Positions 14,740 through 22,271 of a DNA stretch of 36,841 bases are shown piece after piece; position 1 is the stretch's first letter; the number at the start of each line of letters is the position of its first letter. The notes beneath the pieces were generated by a model. That model made no database searches, was not told the origin of the DNA, and saw only the letters and a list, made by a program, of their open reading frames with translations. The DNA lies in assembly GCA_016186715.1 (NCBI GenBank), contig JACPLA010000052.1:1-36841 (forward strand), given 5' to 3'. Made by a program: the position numbers and the translations under genes. Source of the DNA: Ignavibacteriales bacterium. Lineage in GTDB: Bacteria > Bacteroidota > Ignavibacteria > UBA10030.

Positions 14740-15683
14740 AGCACCAATCCTGCAGCTCCCAGGATGCCGGCGTTGTTGCCGAGTTTGGCCGGGATGACTT
14801 GAATATCGGGTCGGAGAGGCTTGAGGACATGCTGTTGGACAGACTTCTTGATCGCGTCCATGACAAAATCCCCGGCCGCCGCCACCCCACCCCCGATAAT
14901 GCTGACGCGTAAGTCCATCGTATTCATGACCGCCCCCAGCGCAACGCCCAGCAAAGTTCCTGCTTCCACCAGGATTTCGCGCGCAAGCTCATCTCCTTTT
15001 TGGGCGGCCTGAGATATATATACGGGCTCCAGCTTCTCCAGGTTACCCCCGATAAGTTTCAGAATCATGGAGTCGGGGCGGTTCTGGAGGCGTTCCGCGG
15101 TCCTTTGCGAGAGATATTTCTGACCGATATGGGCTTCAACGCATCCGATGCTGCCACAATTACATTGAGGACCTTTGTAGTCAATGGAAATATGTCCGAT
15201 TTCCCCTGCTCCTCCCCAGGGACCACGGTAGATATTCCGGTTCAAGATAATGCCTCCACCCACACCGGTTCCCCAGATCACAAAGAGAAAATCGGGGAAG
15301 GATTTTCCTGCACCAAATTTCGATTCCGCAATGGCGGCTGCGTTGGCGTCATTTTCCACCTTTGTCGGGAGATTGAAAATTCGACGGATCTCGTCTTGAA
15401 GCGGAATGTTGTCAAAATCCGCGAAGTTGGGCGGGGCTTTCACAACGCCGTTCTCGTCGACGACTCCGGGGGATCCAATTCCGATACCCCGAATGGAGCC
15501 GTTCCCCGCGTGACGTGCCGCGTCGCGGATCGAGGCCTCGATTTGGTTCAGAACGTCAGAGCGTCCTTTTTCCGCAAAGGCGGGATATTTGTTTTGATAC
15601 AGGATCGTTCCGGTTGAGCTCACGAGCCCCGTTTTGATGCTCGTGCCGCCAAGATCGACTCCGATCGCGACTTCCGTGTTCAT
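14736..15683 (-). CDS. ROK-family sugar kinase (probable glucokinase)
   Basis: A 315-residue kinase of the ROK family that would phosphorylate glucose or a related hexose with ATP in the cytoplasm. The N-terminal phosphate-binding loop is 'GVDLGGTSIKTG' (8-19), and the catalytic Asp is D112 in 'VENDANAAA'. The ROK signature 'WGTGVGGGI' is at 137-145, with E161 and H164 in 'GEIGHI'. The structural zinc site is completed by C174, C176 and C181 ('CNCGSIGC'). Everything required for activity is present and no DNA-binding helix-turn-helix is fused, so it is a kinase and not a ROK repressor. It overlaps lptD by four bases. Glucose as substrate is the default inference; N-acetyl sugars are possible. 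Confidence 0.88.
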   Translation of the reverse strand: MNTEVAIGVDLGGTSIKTGLVSSTGTILYQNKYPAFAEKGRSDVLNQIEASIRDAARHAGNGSIRGIGIGSPGVVDENGVVKAPPNFADFDNIPLQDEIRRIFNLPTKVENDANAAAIAESKFGAGKSFPDFLFVIWGTGVGGGIILNRNIYRGPWGGAGEIGHISIDYKGPQCNCGSIGCVEAHIGQKYLSQRTAERLQNRPDSMILKLIGGNLEKLEPVYISQAAQKGDELAREILVEAGTLLGVALGAVMNTMDLRVSIIGGGVAAAGDFVMDAIKKSVQQHVLKPLRPDIQVIPAKLGNNAGILGAAGLVL

Positions 15684-15725
15684 GCATCCAAAGTAAGGAA
15701 AAAACTGAAAAGATGAGAAATGGGT

Positions 15726-16532
15726 TCAGGGGTACAACAGCGGGTTGAGTTCACTGGCGGCCAGGTCGCCGGGTTTTTGGCCGGGATGAAAAACCTCCAG
15801 ATCGACTTTTCGATGCTCATTGTCCGGTTCCATGATGCGCGTTCCGTCGGCGTAATAGATCACCGCAATCACCTCGCGGCGACGGCTGCTCTTATTCCCA
15901 TGGGCGGCATGGAGGACAAGTCCGGAATGAAAGGACGCGTCTCCGGCGTGCAATTCGTAGCTGGGGGTAGGACTTTGTTGCTCTTGGATCACCCGTTCAA
16001 AATACTCCTGGGATGTGCTGGAAATGGGCATCGCCACGTACGACCGGTTCCTGTGGGAACCGCTTGCAAAGCTCATCGATCCCATCTCCCGGGGAATATC
16101 CACGAGGGCCATCCACATTGTGATCGAGTGTTCCGTTTGCAACGGCCAGTAATAGAAGTCCTGGTGCCACGGAGTCGGCTCCCCGCCCGGCTCCTTAATC
16201 AGAGCCTGATCATGATACAACCGCACACCGGCGACACCCATCAGCTGAGCGGCGATCTGCGCGAACCGCCTTGCAAGGACAAATGTCTTTGCTTCGGGAT
16301 TCATCCTCCACACATTGGTCACCTGCGTAAACATCTTGCTGTAGTCGCTGATTCTCCCCTGCTTGTTTTTCTGATGGGCGATCTCATCAACCATTCCGGT
16401 CATAATCGGGCGGAAATATTCTACTTCGGACCGTGAGGCCACGCCGGGAAGCAGAATATGCCCATCGCGCCGATAGGCCGACTGTTCTTCGGGCGTAAGG
16501 GTGTACTCGTTGGAGGAATCAAAAAGTGGCAT
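15726..16532 (-). CDS. Phytanoyl-CoA dioxygenase (PhyH) family protein
   Basis: A 268-residue Fe(II)/2-oxoglutarate-dependent oxygenase of the PhyH superfamily. The metal triad is visible as H123-x-D125 ('PWHQDFYYW') and the distal H208 in 'GLVLHAAHGN'. A basic cluster at R217-R219 suits 2-oxoglutarate binding. It would hydroxylate a small molecule in the cytoplasm, but the substrate cannot be read from sequence; in bacteria the family covers ectoine, secondary metabolites and lipids. No biosynthetic cluster surrounds it. It lies 61 bases after the small unknown gene and 42 bases before the ROK kinase, so it is probably co-transcribed with both. Confidence 0.85.
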   Translation of the reverse strand: MPLFDSSNEYTLTPEEQSAYRRDGHILLPGVASRSEVEYFRPIMTGMVDEIAHQKNKQGRISDYSKMFTQVTNVWRMNPEAKTFVLARRFAQIAAQLMGVAGVRLYHDQALIKEPGGEPTPWHQDFYYWPLQTEHSITMWMALVDIPREMGSMSFASGSHRNRSYVAMPISSTSQEYFERVIQEQQSPTPSYELHAGDASFHSGLVLHAAHGNKSSRRREVIAVIYYADGTRIMEPDNEHRKVDLEVFHPGQKPGDLAASELNPLLYP

Positions 16533-16593
16533 TGGCTTTTCGGATTTCCTGTTTCACAGGAATATGGACAAAGCCACAACGAGATGCAACGGT

Positions 16594-16890
16594 TCATCGG
16601 GGCTTTACGAGAATTGTCCCATCCTTCAAGTCGGTCAGCAACGTTCGGAGAAACTCCCGTTGATCAGGGTTGTCCAGTGTTTCATCGGGCCGTGATTCAA
16701 GTTCGTAGATGATTGCACCAAGGCTGCTGAACGAAGCTCCGGAGAGAATACCACTCTTGCTTCGTAGAACGCTGGCCTCGTCTTTGAGTCGGTACAGGAA
16801 CAGCAGAAGTTCGTCGGCCGTCGCCGGACCGCGAGACTCCTCCGAAAGGAGCCGGAGAAGTCGGCGTGCGGTTTGAACAACATCCGTCAT
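16594..16890 (-). CDS. Small protein of unknown function downstream of rarA
   Basis: A 98-residue, predominantly helical, charged protein with no signal peptide or membrane segment and no family I recognise. The start ATG lies four bases after the rarA stop (TGACGTTATG), which strongly suggests a coupled gene. The N-terminal half ('TARRLLRLLSEE', 'DELLLFLYRLKDE') is amphipathic; the C-terminal half ends 'LLTDLKDGTILVKPR'. The composition is coding-like and the frame shows no sign of decay. It could be an accessory factor of RarA, but only position supports that. Confidence 0.6.
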   Translation of the reverse strand: MTDVVQTARRLLRLLSEESRGPATADELLLFLYRLKDEASVLRSKSGILSGASFSSLGAIIYELESRPDETLDNPDQREFLRTLLTDLKDGTILVKPR

Positions 16891-16894
16891 AACG

Positions 16895-18223
16895 TCACCG
16901 CTGCCGGTTCTTCCAGAGGTCGTTCAGCCGCTTCCGTATCTCCCGCTCGTTTCCGCTGTCAGCCGGCTTGTAGTAAATTTTTTCCGTGAGGTTATCCGGA
17001 AGGTACTGCTGAGGAGTGAAATGACCGTCATAGTCATGCGCGTACTGATATTCCTTCCCATATCCAAGCTCTTTCATGAGCTTGGTTGGAGCGTTCCGGA
17101 GATGAAGCGGAACCGGGAGGTTCGGAAGGGAACGAACATCTTCCAACGCCTGATCGATCGCCATGTAGGAAGCATTGCTCTTCGGAGCCGATGCCAAATA
17201 GGCGGCTGTCTGTGCCAGGACAATCCGCGCCTCGGGCATGCCGATGTAGTCAATCGCCGTAAAGCAGGAGGTTGCAAGGACCAGGGCATGGGGATCGGCA
17301 TTCCCGATGTCCTCGGACGCGAGAACCACCATCCTGCGCGCGATGAACCGGATCTCCTCCCCCCCGTCGAGCATTCTCGCCATCCAGTACAGCGCAGCAT
17401 CGGGGTCGCTTCCTCTCACGCTCTTGATAAAGGCGGAAATGATGTCGTAATGTTGTTCGCCCGTCTTGTCGTAGAGTGAATATTTTCGTTGGAATGCCTC
17501 CTCGATGTTTTCCCGCGTAATCACGAGAGTTCCGTCTTGACGCGGCCTGGCAATCCCGACTGCAAGTTCCAGGCCGTTGAGAAGCTTGCGTGCATCTCCG
17601 CCCGAGAGCAGCATGAGATATTCACGATCGGTAAGATCGATGTTCTTCTTCGATAAGACCGGATCGTCGCGCAAGACCCGATCGATGATCTCATCGAGCT
17701 CTGACCGGCCCAAGGGGGTGAGCATATAGATTCGGCACCGTGAGAGGAGGGGCGCAATGATTTCGAACGAAGGGTTTTCGGTCGTCGCACCAATGAGCGT
17801 GAGCGTTCCATCTTCGACACTGTGAAGAAGCGCGTCCTGTTGGGCTTTGTTGAACCGATGAATCTCGTCGATGAAGAGAATGGTTTTTCGCTGCTGACGC
17901 TTTCGGAGACGTTCACCCCGGGCGATGACTCCCCTTACGTCCTTCACACCGGAGGAAACTGCGTTGAGCTGAAAGAGTTCGGCATTGGTCTGGCCGGCGA
18001 GCAAGCGTGCGAGGGTGGTCTTACCCGTTCCGGGCGGTCCCCAGAGAATCATCGAGGCCGGTTCCCGCCGTTCGATCATCACTTGAAGGGGCTTTCCTTC
18101 CCCGAGCAAATGTTCCTGTCCCACAAGATCCTTGAACGACGCAGGTCGCATGCGCTCTGCAAGCGGAACTCCGACGAAGGCGCTTTGAACGAGCCCGGTT
18201 CCTTCAGAAAAGAGGTCTGACAT
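16895..18223 (-). CDS. rarA: Replication-associated recombination protein A (RarA/MgsA)
   Basis: A 442-residue AAA+ ATPase of the RarA/MgsA/WRNIP1 family, which acts at stalled replication forks and single-stranded DNA gaps. Walker A is 'GPPGTGKT' (62-69) and Walker B 'ILFIDEIH' (115-122), followed by 'RFNKAQQDALL'. The sensor region 'GATTENPSFEI', the clamp-loader-like lid and the C-terminal MgsA tetramerisation domain ('YGKEYQYAHDYDGHF') are all present. Length is normal. GAGGA lies nine bases before the ATG. A terminator for the upstream divIC operon lies just before this gene, so rarA should have its own promoter and begin the run down to lptD. Confidence 0.95.
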   Translation of the reverse strand: MSDLFSEGTGLVQSAFVGVPLAERMRPASFKDLVGQEHLLGEGKPLQVMIERREPASMILWGPPGTGKTTLARLLAGQTNAELFQLNAVSSGVKDVRGVIARGERLRKRQQRKTILFIDEIHRFNKAQQDALLHSVEDGTLTLIGATTENPSFEIIAPLLSRCRIYMLTPLGRSELDEIIDRVLRDDPVLSKKNIDLTDREYLMLLSGGDARKLLNGLELAVGIARPRQDGTLVITRENIEEAFQRKYSLYDKTGEQHYDIISAFIKSVRGSDPDAALYWMARMLDGGEEIRFIARRMVVLASEDIGNADPHALVLATSCFTAIDYIGMPEARIVLAQTAAYLASAPKSNASYMAIDQALEDVRSLPNLPVPLHLRNAPTKLMKELGYGKEYQYAHDYDGHFTPQQYLPDNLTEKIYYKPADSGNEREIRKRLNDLWKNRQR

Positions 18224-18241
18224 GGCATTTTTTCCTCAAAT

Positions 18242-18276
18242 GAAAAAGCCAACAACGGGATCGATCGGTTGTTGGC
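18242..18276 (-). terminator. Rho-independent terminator of the aldolase-ddl-divIC operon
   Basis: Read on the minus strand, GCCAACAAC (18276-18268) pairs with GTTGTTGGC (18256-18248): nine perfect pairs around an 11-base loop. TTTTT and a further C follow at once (18247-18242). It lies 30 bases past the divIC stop and 19 bases before the rarA start. Confidence 0.85.
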
Positions 18277-18305
18277 TCCGAAACAAGCACGAATGGCGCG
18301 CCGTC

Positions 18306-18647
18306 CTAATCCTTCTTGACGCGATAGACGGTTTCTCCGTCACGGGCCATGCCGTATTTTTCCCGTGCGAGTTTTTCGATCGTCTTCCTGTCCCCCTCCA
18401 ATGCTTTTATCTGTGATTTCAGGCGCTCTGTTTCCTTCTTCGCGGCTTCCACAGCAGTTGTCATCTCACCCTTTCGCATTTCGAGCCGGACCCTCTGCAC
18501 AATTCCCTTGTTATCCAGGAGCAGATACACCAGCGCAAGAAAAGCCGCGGCAATCAGAATGCTTTGCCGGCGGTTTTTTTTCAGCTTTTTCAGAAGACTC
18601 TTCAGCCGCTTCTTCTTCGGCATTGCCCGATAAAACATTCCGTCCAT
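18306..18647 (-). CDS. Septum formation initiator, DivIC/FtsB family
   Basis: A 113-residue bitopic cell-division protein. It has a short, very basic cytoplasmic tail, one membrane segment (about 29-44), a periplasmic coiled coil (about 55-90) and the family-typical C-terminal motif 'EKLAREKYGMARDGETVYRV'. In the divisome this family links FtsL and FtsQ and controls septal peptidoglycan synthesis. The start at 18647 has GGAG 12 bases upstream; an ATG at 18623 is an alternative and would only shorten the tail. It lies 37 bases after ddl, consistent with a cell-wall/division operon. Confidence 0.85.
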   Translation of the reverse strand: MDGMFYRAMPKKKRLKSLLKKLKKNRRQSILIAAAFLALVYLLLDNKGIVQRVRLEMRKGEMTTAVEAAKKETERLKSQIKALEGDRKTIEKLAREKYGMARDGETVYRVKKD

Positions 18648-18684
18648 ACGTCAAACGTACTCCATTTTCAGCCGTTTTTCAACA

Positions 18685-19815
18685 TCACTCCCTATACCAG
18701 GTCGACTTGGGATCATAGACAGTTTTCAGCTTTTTCCTTTCCCGGTAGCGATCCAACGCCAGCCGAATCAGGCGATCCAATAGTTCCGAATACCGGATTC
18801 CGGATGCTTCCCAGAGTTTCGGATACATACTGATCGGAGTGAACCCGGGGATGGTATTGATTTCGTTCACGTACACCCTCGTCCCGTTGCCTCTGACAAG
18901 AAAATCGACTCGTGCCATCCCTTCGCAATCCAGCACCTTGAATGCCTTGATCGAGAGATCGCGGATCTTGCGCACAACGTTCTTCGGAAGCTTTGCGGGA
19001 ATTGCCGCCTTGGATTTGCCATCGACGTACTTCGCGTCGTAGTCATAGAATTCGCCGGACGGAATAATTTCTCCGGGGACCGAAGCAATGGGTTCTTGAT
19101 TTCCGAGAACGCTGCATTCAATTTCCCGCGCCTTCTGGATTCCCTTTTCGACGAGAATCTTCCGGTCATACTCGCCGGCCAGGCTGATGGCCGCAAGCAA
19201 TTCTTTTCGATTATGAGCTTTGCTGATCCCCACACTCGATCCCAGGTTGGCAGGTTTGACAAAACAGGGATACCGCAGCTTTCGTTCGATTGCCGTCAGG
19301 AGTTCTTTCTGATTTTCCGAGAATTCCTTGTGGAAAAACCATACTCCCGGCGCTGTCGGAATCTTTGCATGCTGGAGCAGCTGTTTCTGAATCACCTTGT
19401 CCATCCCCACCGCGGAACCGAGGACGGCCGCACCCACATACGGAAGATCCGCAAGCTCGAAGAGACCTTGAATTGTGCCGTCTTCGCCATAGGGACCGTG
19501 CAACACCGGGAAGAGAACATCCACGTGATAGACGGCAGGCGAGGTCAGAGTCCAGTTGAGAGAAACCAATCCTTTTCGCTGGGGATTCGGAACAATCAGA
19601 TGCTCCGGGTATTGATCCACCTTCGCCTTTTCTCTCAGGAGCTTCAGAGCATCGGAAGCAGTCAGCCAGCGGCCCTCCGGCGTAATCCCGATCGGCACGA
19701 TTTCGTACTTTTCCTTATCGAGGGCATGGATCACCGACGCGGCCGAGACCAGAGAGACCTCATGTTCGGCCGAACGGCCCCCAAAGACCACGCCGATCCT
19801 GAGTTTAGGTTCCAC
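18685..19815 (-). CDS. ddl: D-alanine--D-alanine ligase
   Basis: A 376-residue ATP-grasp ligase making D-Ala-D-Ala for peptidoglycan precursors in the cytoplasm. The N-terminal signature is 'VVFGGRSAEHEVSLVSAAS', the substrate-binding region includes 'PVLHGPYGEDGTIQGL', and the ATP-grasp core shows 'CFVKPANLGSSVGISKA'. The metal-binding end includes 'VNEINTIPGFTPISMYPKL', where E and N coordinate magnesium. Length fits the family. The start is GTG, and the first 11 bases overlap the upstream aldolase gene, so the two are translationally linked. divIC follows, so peptidoglycan precursor synthesis and division share a transcript. Confidence 0.95.
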   Translation of the reverse strand: MEPKLRIGVVFGGRSAEHEVSLVSAASVIHALDKEKYEIVPIGITPEGRWLTASDALKLLREKAKVDQYPEHLIVPNPQRKGLVSLNWTLTSPAVYHVDVLFPVLHGPYGEDGTIQGLFELADLPYVGAAVLGSAVGMDKVIQKQLLQHAKIPTAPGVWFFHKEFSENQKELLTAIERKLRYPCFVKPANLGSSVGISKAHNRKELLAAISLAGEYDRKILVEKGIQKAREIECSVLGNQEPIASVPGEIIPSGEFYDYDAKYVDGKSKAAIPAKLPKNVVRKIRDLSIKAFKVLDCEGMARVDFLVRGNGTRVYVNEINTIPGFTPISMYPKLWEASGIRYSELLDRLIRLALDRYRERKKLKTVYDPKSTWYRE

Positions 19816-20608
19816 GATGGACAGAATGCTGTTGATCGGAACGTGCAGGCGAGGAGGATTTCATTTGTTCTGCGAGGATGGCGCGGATCAGCTCTTTGAG
19901 GTCTCCCTCCGAGGCCCCCGGGGGAATCTCCGGATCACAGGCGGTTTTCCCCGAAGGATCTTTTCCATACGTCGCCTGACTGAGAGACCGGAGCTGTTGA
20001 ACCTGGTCCGCGGTCAGGCGATGTTCTCCTCCGAGGAGTCGGGCAACAAAAATGATGTGAGCCGCGTGTTCAACTTTCTCCAGTTTAAAGTAGGCATCTT
20101 CCGGGTCGTTACCGTACGCGACCACGCCGTGATTGGTCAGAAGAATGGCATCGGCAGCACCGACAAAGGGGGCCAGCGACTCGGCAACTTCGTTTGTGGA
20201 AGGCGTTGCATAAGGAGCCAGGGGAATGGCGCCGAGCGAGACGATCACCTCAGGGAAGACGCACTCGGTCAACGATATTCGCGCGGTCGCGAATCCGGTT
20301 GCATACGGAGGGTGGGCGTGAACAACGGCGTTCACCTCCGGACGCTCCCCGTAAATGAACAGATGCATTCCAAGTTCCGTTGACGGCTTTCGGCTCAGTG
20401 TGACGGCCGACCCGTCGGCTTTCGCTTCGACCAGATCGCTTTCCGTGACCCTGCCTTTGTTCAGTGCCGTGGGAGTTGTGAGGATATTTCCATTCGGGAG
20501 GCGCGCGCTCACGTTGCCGTCCGTTGCCGTCACGAATCCCTTCTGAGCGAGACGTTGACAAACAAGAACGATTTCACGGGCAATATCGGAGCGGGACATC
20601 ATCGGCAT
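19805..20608 (-). CDS. Class II aldolase (L-fuculose-phosphate aldolase type)
   Basis: A 267-residue zinc aldolase of the AraD/FucA family, which cleaves or forms sugar phosphates, or acts on related 2-keto compounds. Zinc ligands are H97 and H99 ('VVHAHPPYATGFA') and H160 ('LLTNHGVVAYG'); the catalytic acid is E78 ('STELGMHLF'). The phosphate-binding region 'TDGNVSARLPNG' is present near the N-terminus. A C-terminal extension of about 50 residues goes beyond the usual fold. The start is set at 20608, where the family begins; a longer frame reaching 20947 would run under hldE1 on the other strand. No clear ribosome binding site is seen, and ATGs at 20602 and 20599 are alternatives. The true substrate is uncertain. 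Confidence 0.85.
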   Translation of the reverse strand: MPMMSRSDIAREIVLVCQRLAQKGFVTATDGNVSARLPNGNILTTPTALNKGRVTESDLVEAKADGSAVTLSRKPSTELGMHLFIYGERPEVNAVVHAHPPYATGFATARISLTECVFPEVIVSLGAIPLAPYATPSTNEVAESLAPFVGAADAILLTNHGVVAYGNDPEDAYFKLEKVEHAAHIIFVARLLGGEHRLTADQVQQLRSLSQATYGKDPSGKTACDPEIPPGASEGDLKELIRAILAEQMKSSSPARSDQQHSVHRGT

Positions 20609-20659
20609 GATGATAGCAAAAAGAGAGAAGATGTTCAATTGAGACGGAACATGGTCGTC

Positions 20660-20688
20660 TTGTTTGTTGAGCGTAATCTGGTTATATT
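20660..20688 (+). promoter_or_regulatory. Sigma70-like promoter of hldE1
   Basis: TTGTTT (20660-20665) and TATATT (20683-20688) are spaced by 17 bases, in the 128-bp spacer between the divergent aldolase and hldE1 genes. Transcription would begin near 20695, about 40 bases before the GTG at 20737. The -10 hexamer is identical to that at 6329. Confidence 0.5.
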
Positions 20689-20736
20689 TCCTTTCGAAAT
20701 GGGATGTTTGGAGCATTCTCAACTGAAAGGAACGGC

Positions 20737-21744
20737 GTGGTTGAGTTCTCGCCTCAGCGGGTGCAGTCGATCTTCGAAGGCTTTCGCGGCAAGCGTATCG
20801 GGGTGGTGGGTGATTTGATGATGGACCGGTACTATTGGGGATCGGTCCTGCGCATTTCCCCCGAGGCACCCGTTCCGGTTGTAGAAGTGGAATCGGAATC
20901 GACGCGGCTGGGCGGTGCGGCAAATGTCGCAAATAACGTGGCAACACTTGGCGGAATTCCCCTTATGATCGGCGTCATCGGCAACGATCCCGGGGGGAGG
21001 CTTCTGGAGGAAACGGCCAGGCAGGAGGGATTTTCCACCGTAGGTCTGGTTGTTGACCCTTCCCGTCCCACCACGATCAAAACCCGCGTCATCGCCCACA
21101 ACCAGCATGTTGTCCGGATCGACCAGGAGGTGAAGCACGACATCGGCTCCAAGACCCAGGATGCCATCCTTGATGTTTTGAAACGCGAGATCGATTCCCT
21201 CGACGCCATTATTCTTGAAGATTATAACAAAGGCGCCATCGCGCGGGATTTGATCCACGCAATTGTCGGTCTCGCCCGGAAAAAACGGAAGGTTATTACC
21301 GTCGATCCGAAGTTCAACAACTTCTTCGAATACAAAGACGTCACTGTGTTCAAGCCGAATCGGAAGGAGTCTGAGGAGGCCCTTGGGCGACGTCTCGTAG
21401 ATGTTCAAAGCATCGAGCAGGCCGGCAGCGAGCTCCTGCGCCGTCTGAACGCGGAGAGCGTACTCTTGACGCTTGGGGAGAAGGGGATGTCGCTCTTTGA
21501 ACAATCGGGAACCGTCACGCACGTTTCGACGCAGGCGAAGCATGTTGCCGATGTTTCGGGCGCGGGCGACACCGTGATCTCAACGCTGACCATGTCTCTC
21601 GTCGGCGGCGCTTCCATCAAAGAGGCTTCGACCCTCGCGAACTATGCCGGAGGGGTTGTGTGCGGAGAAGTCGGAATCGTCCCTATTGAACGGGAAGTTC
21701 TTTTAAATGCCATCATGGACAACCACAGACCAAGGTTCGATTGA
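20737..21744 (+). CDS. hldE1 (rfaE1): D-glycero-beta-D-manno-heptose-7-phosphate kinase
   Basis: A PfkB/ribokinase-family kinase that phosphorylates heptose 7-phosphate at C1 in ADP-heptose synthesis for the lipopolysaccharide core. Signatures are 'VVGDLMMDRYYWG' near the N-terminus, 'LGGAANVANNVATLGG', and the catalytic base Asp in 'DVSGAGDTVI' near residue 278. GTG at 20737 is chosen because GAAAGGA lies five bases upstream and 'VEFSPQRV..' matches where homologues begin; an ATG at 20704 has no ribosome binding site. The product has 335 residues. It overlaps hldE2 by one base (TGATG). In many proteobacteria the two activities are fused as HldE; here they are separate adjacent genes. Confidence 0.92.
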   Translation: MVEFSPQRVQSIFEGFRGKRIGVVGDLMMDRYYWGSVLRISPEAPVPVVEVESESTRLGGAANVANNVATLGGIPLMIGVIGNDPGGRLLEETARQEGFSTVGLVVDPSRPTTIKTRVIAHNQHVVRIDQEVKHDIGSKTQDAILDVLKREIDSLDAIILEDYNKGAIARDLIHAIVGLARKKRKVITVDPKFNNFFEYKDVTVFKPNRKESEEALGRRLVDVQSIEQAGSELLRRLNAESVLLTLGEKGMSLFEQSGTVTHVSTQAKHVADVSGAGDTVISTLTMSLVGGASIKEASTLANYAGGVVCGEVGIVPIEREVLLNAIMDNHRPRFD

Positions 21745-22223
21745 TGGGCATGGTCGTCTCGCGGGCAGAACTTCTCGACATCCGGCGCCGTTTAAAGAAG
21801 GAGGGGAAGGGTATTGTCTTCACAAACGGATGCTTTGACATTATTCATCGGGGGCATGTCGAGTACCTTACCAAGGCGAGGTCCCTTGGTGATGCCCTCG
21901 TTGTCGGTCTCAACACGGATGCGTCGGTCCGAAGACTGAAAGGTCAGGACCGGCCGATTATTCAAGAGAATGATCGTGCCCATATCCTGGCGGCTTTTCA
22001 AGCGGTTGATTACGTTTGCCTCTTCGAAGAAGACACACCGCTCGAGTTGATTCGTGCGCTTGTCCCCGATGTGCTCGTGAAAGGAGCCGATTGGGCTGTT
22101 TCTGATGTAGTGGGAAGAGACGTTGTTGAAGCGGCCGGTGGATCGGTACAAACCATCGAATTCCTCCCGAACCGTTCGACCTCAGGTATTATCCGCAAGA
22201 TTCGCGCCTCGCACTTCGGCTAG
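21744..22223 (+). CDS. hldE2 (rfaE2): D-glycero-beta-D-manno-heptose 1-phosphate adenylyltransferase
   Basis: A 159-residue nucleotidyltransferase of the cytidylyltransferase-like fold that transfers AMP to heptose 1-phosphate, giving ADP-heptose. The catalytic HxGH motif is H35-R-G-H38 in 'NGCFDIIHRGHVEYL'. Further signatures are 'DALVVGLNTDASVRRLKG' and, near the C-terminus, 'NRSTSGIIRKI', the family's ISSTxxI-like motif. The ATG at 21744 overlaps the hldE1 stop (TGATG); a TTG one codon earlier is possible. Together with hldE1 it supplies heptose for lipopolysaccharide, in keeping with lptD and tamB nearby. The isomerase gmhA and phosphatase gmhB are not in the window. Confidence 0.93.
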   Translation: MGMVVSRAELLDIRRRLKKEGKGIVFTNGCFDIIHRGHVEYLTKARSLGDALVVGLNTDASVRRLKGQDRPIIQENDRAHILAAFQAVDYVCLFEEDTPLELIRALVPDVLVKGADWAVSDVVGRDVVEAAGGSVQTIEFLPNRSTSGIIRKIRASHFG

Positions 22224-22260
22224 TCCGGCCTTTCGGAGAAGCCGAGTACTGTTTTCTGTT
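22216..22260 (+). terminator. Hairpin between hldE2 and tamB
   Basis: TCGGCT (22216-22221) pairs with AGCCGA (22240-22245), and inside it TCCG pairs with CGGA around a six-base loop. The T-rich stretch GTTTTCTGTT follows at 22251-22260. The stem includes the hldE2 stop codon. It may be a partial terminator or attenuator that lowers tamB expression relative to hldE. Confidence 0.4.
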
Positions 22261-22271
22261 CTCATACCACA

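Noticed and set aside
20609-20947. N-terminal extension of the class II aldolase by 113 residues
   Set aside because: The extra sequence overlaps the opposite-strand hldE1 gene and its promoter and resembles no aldolase; the family N-terminus fits the start near 20608.
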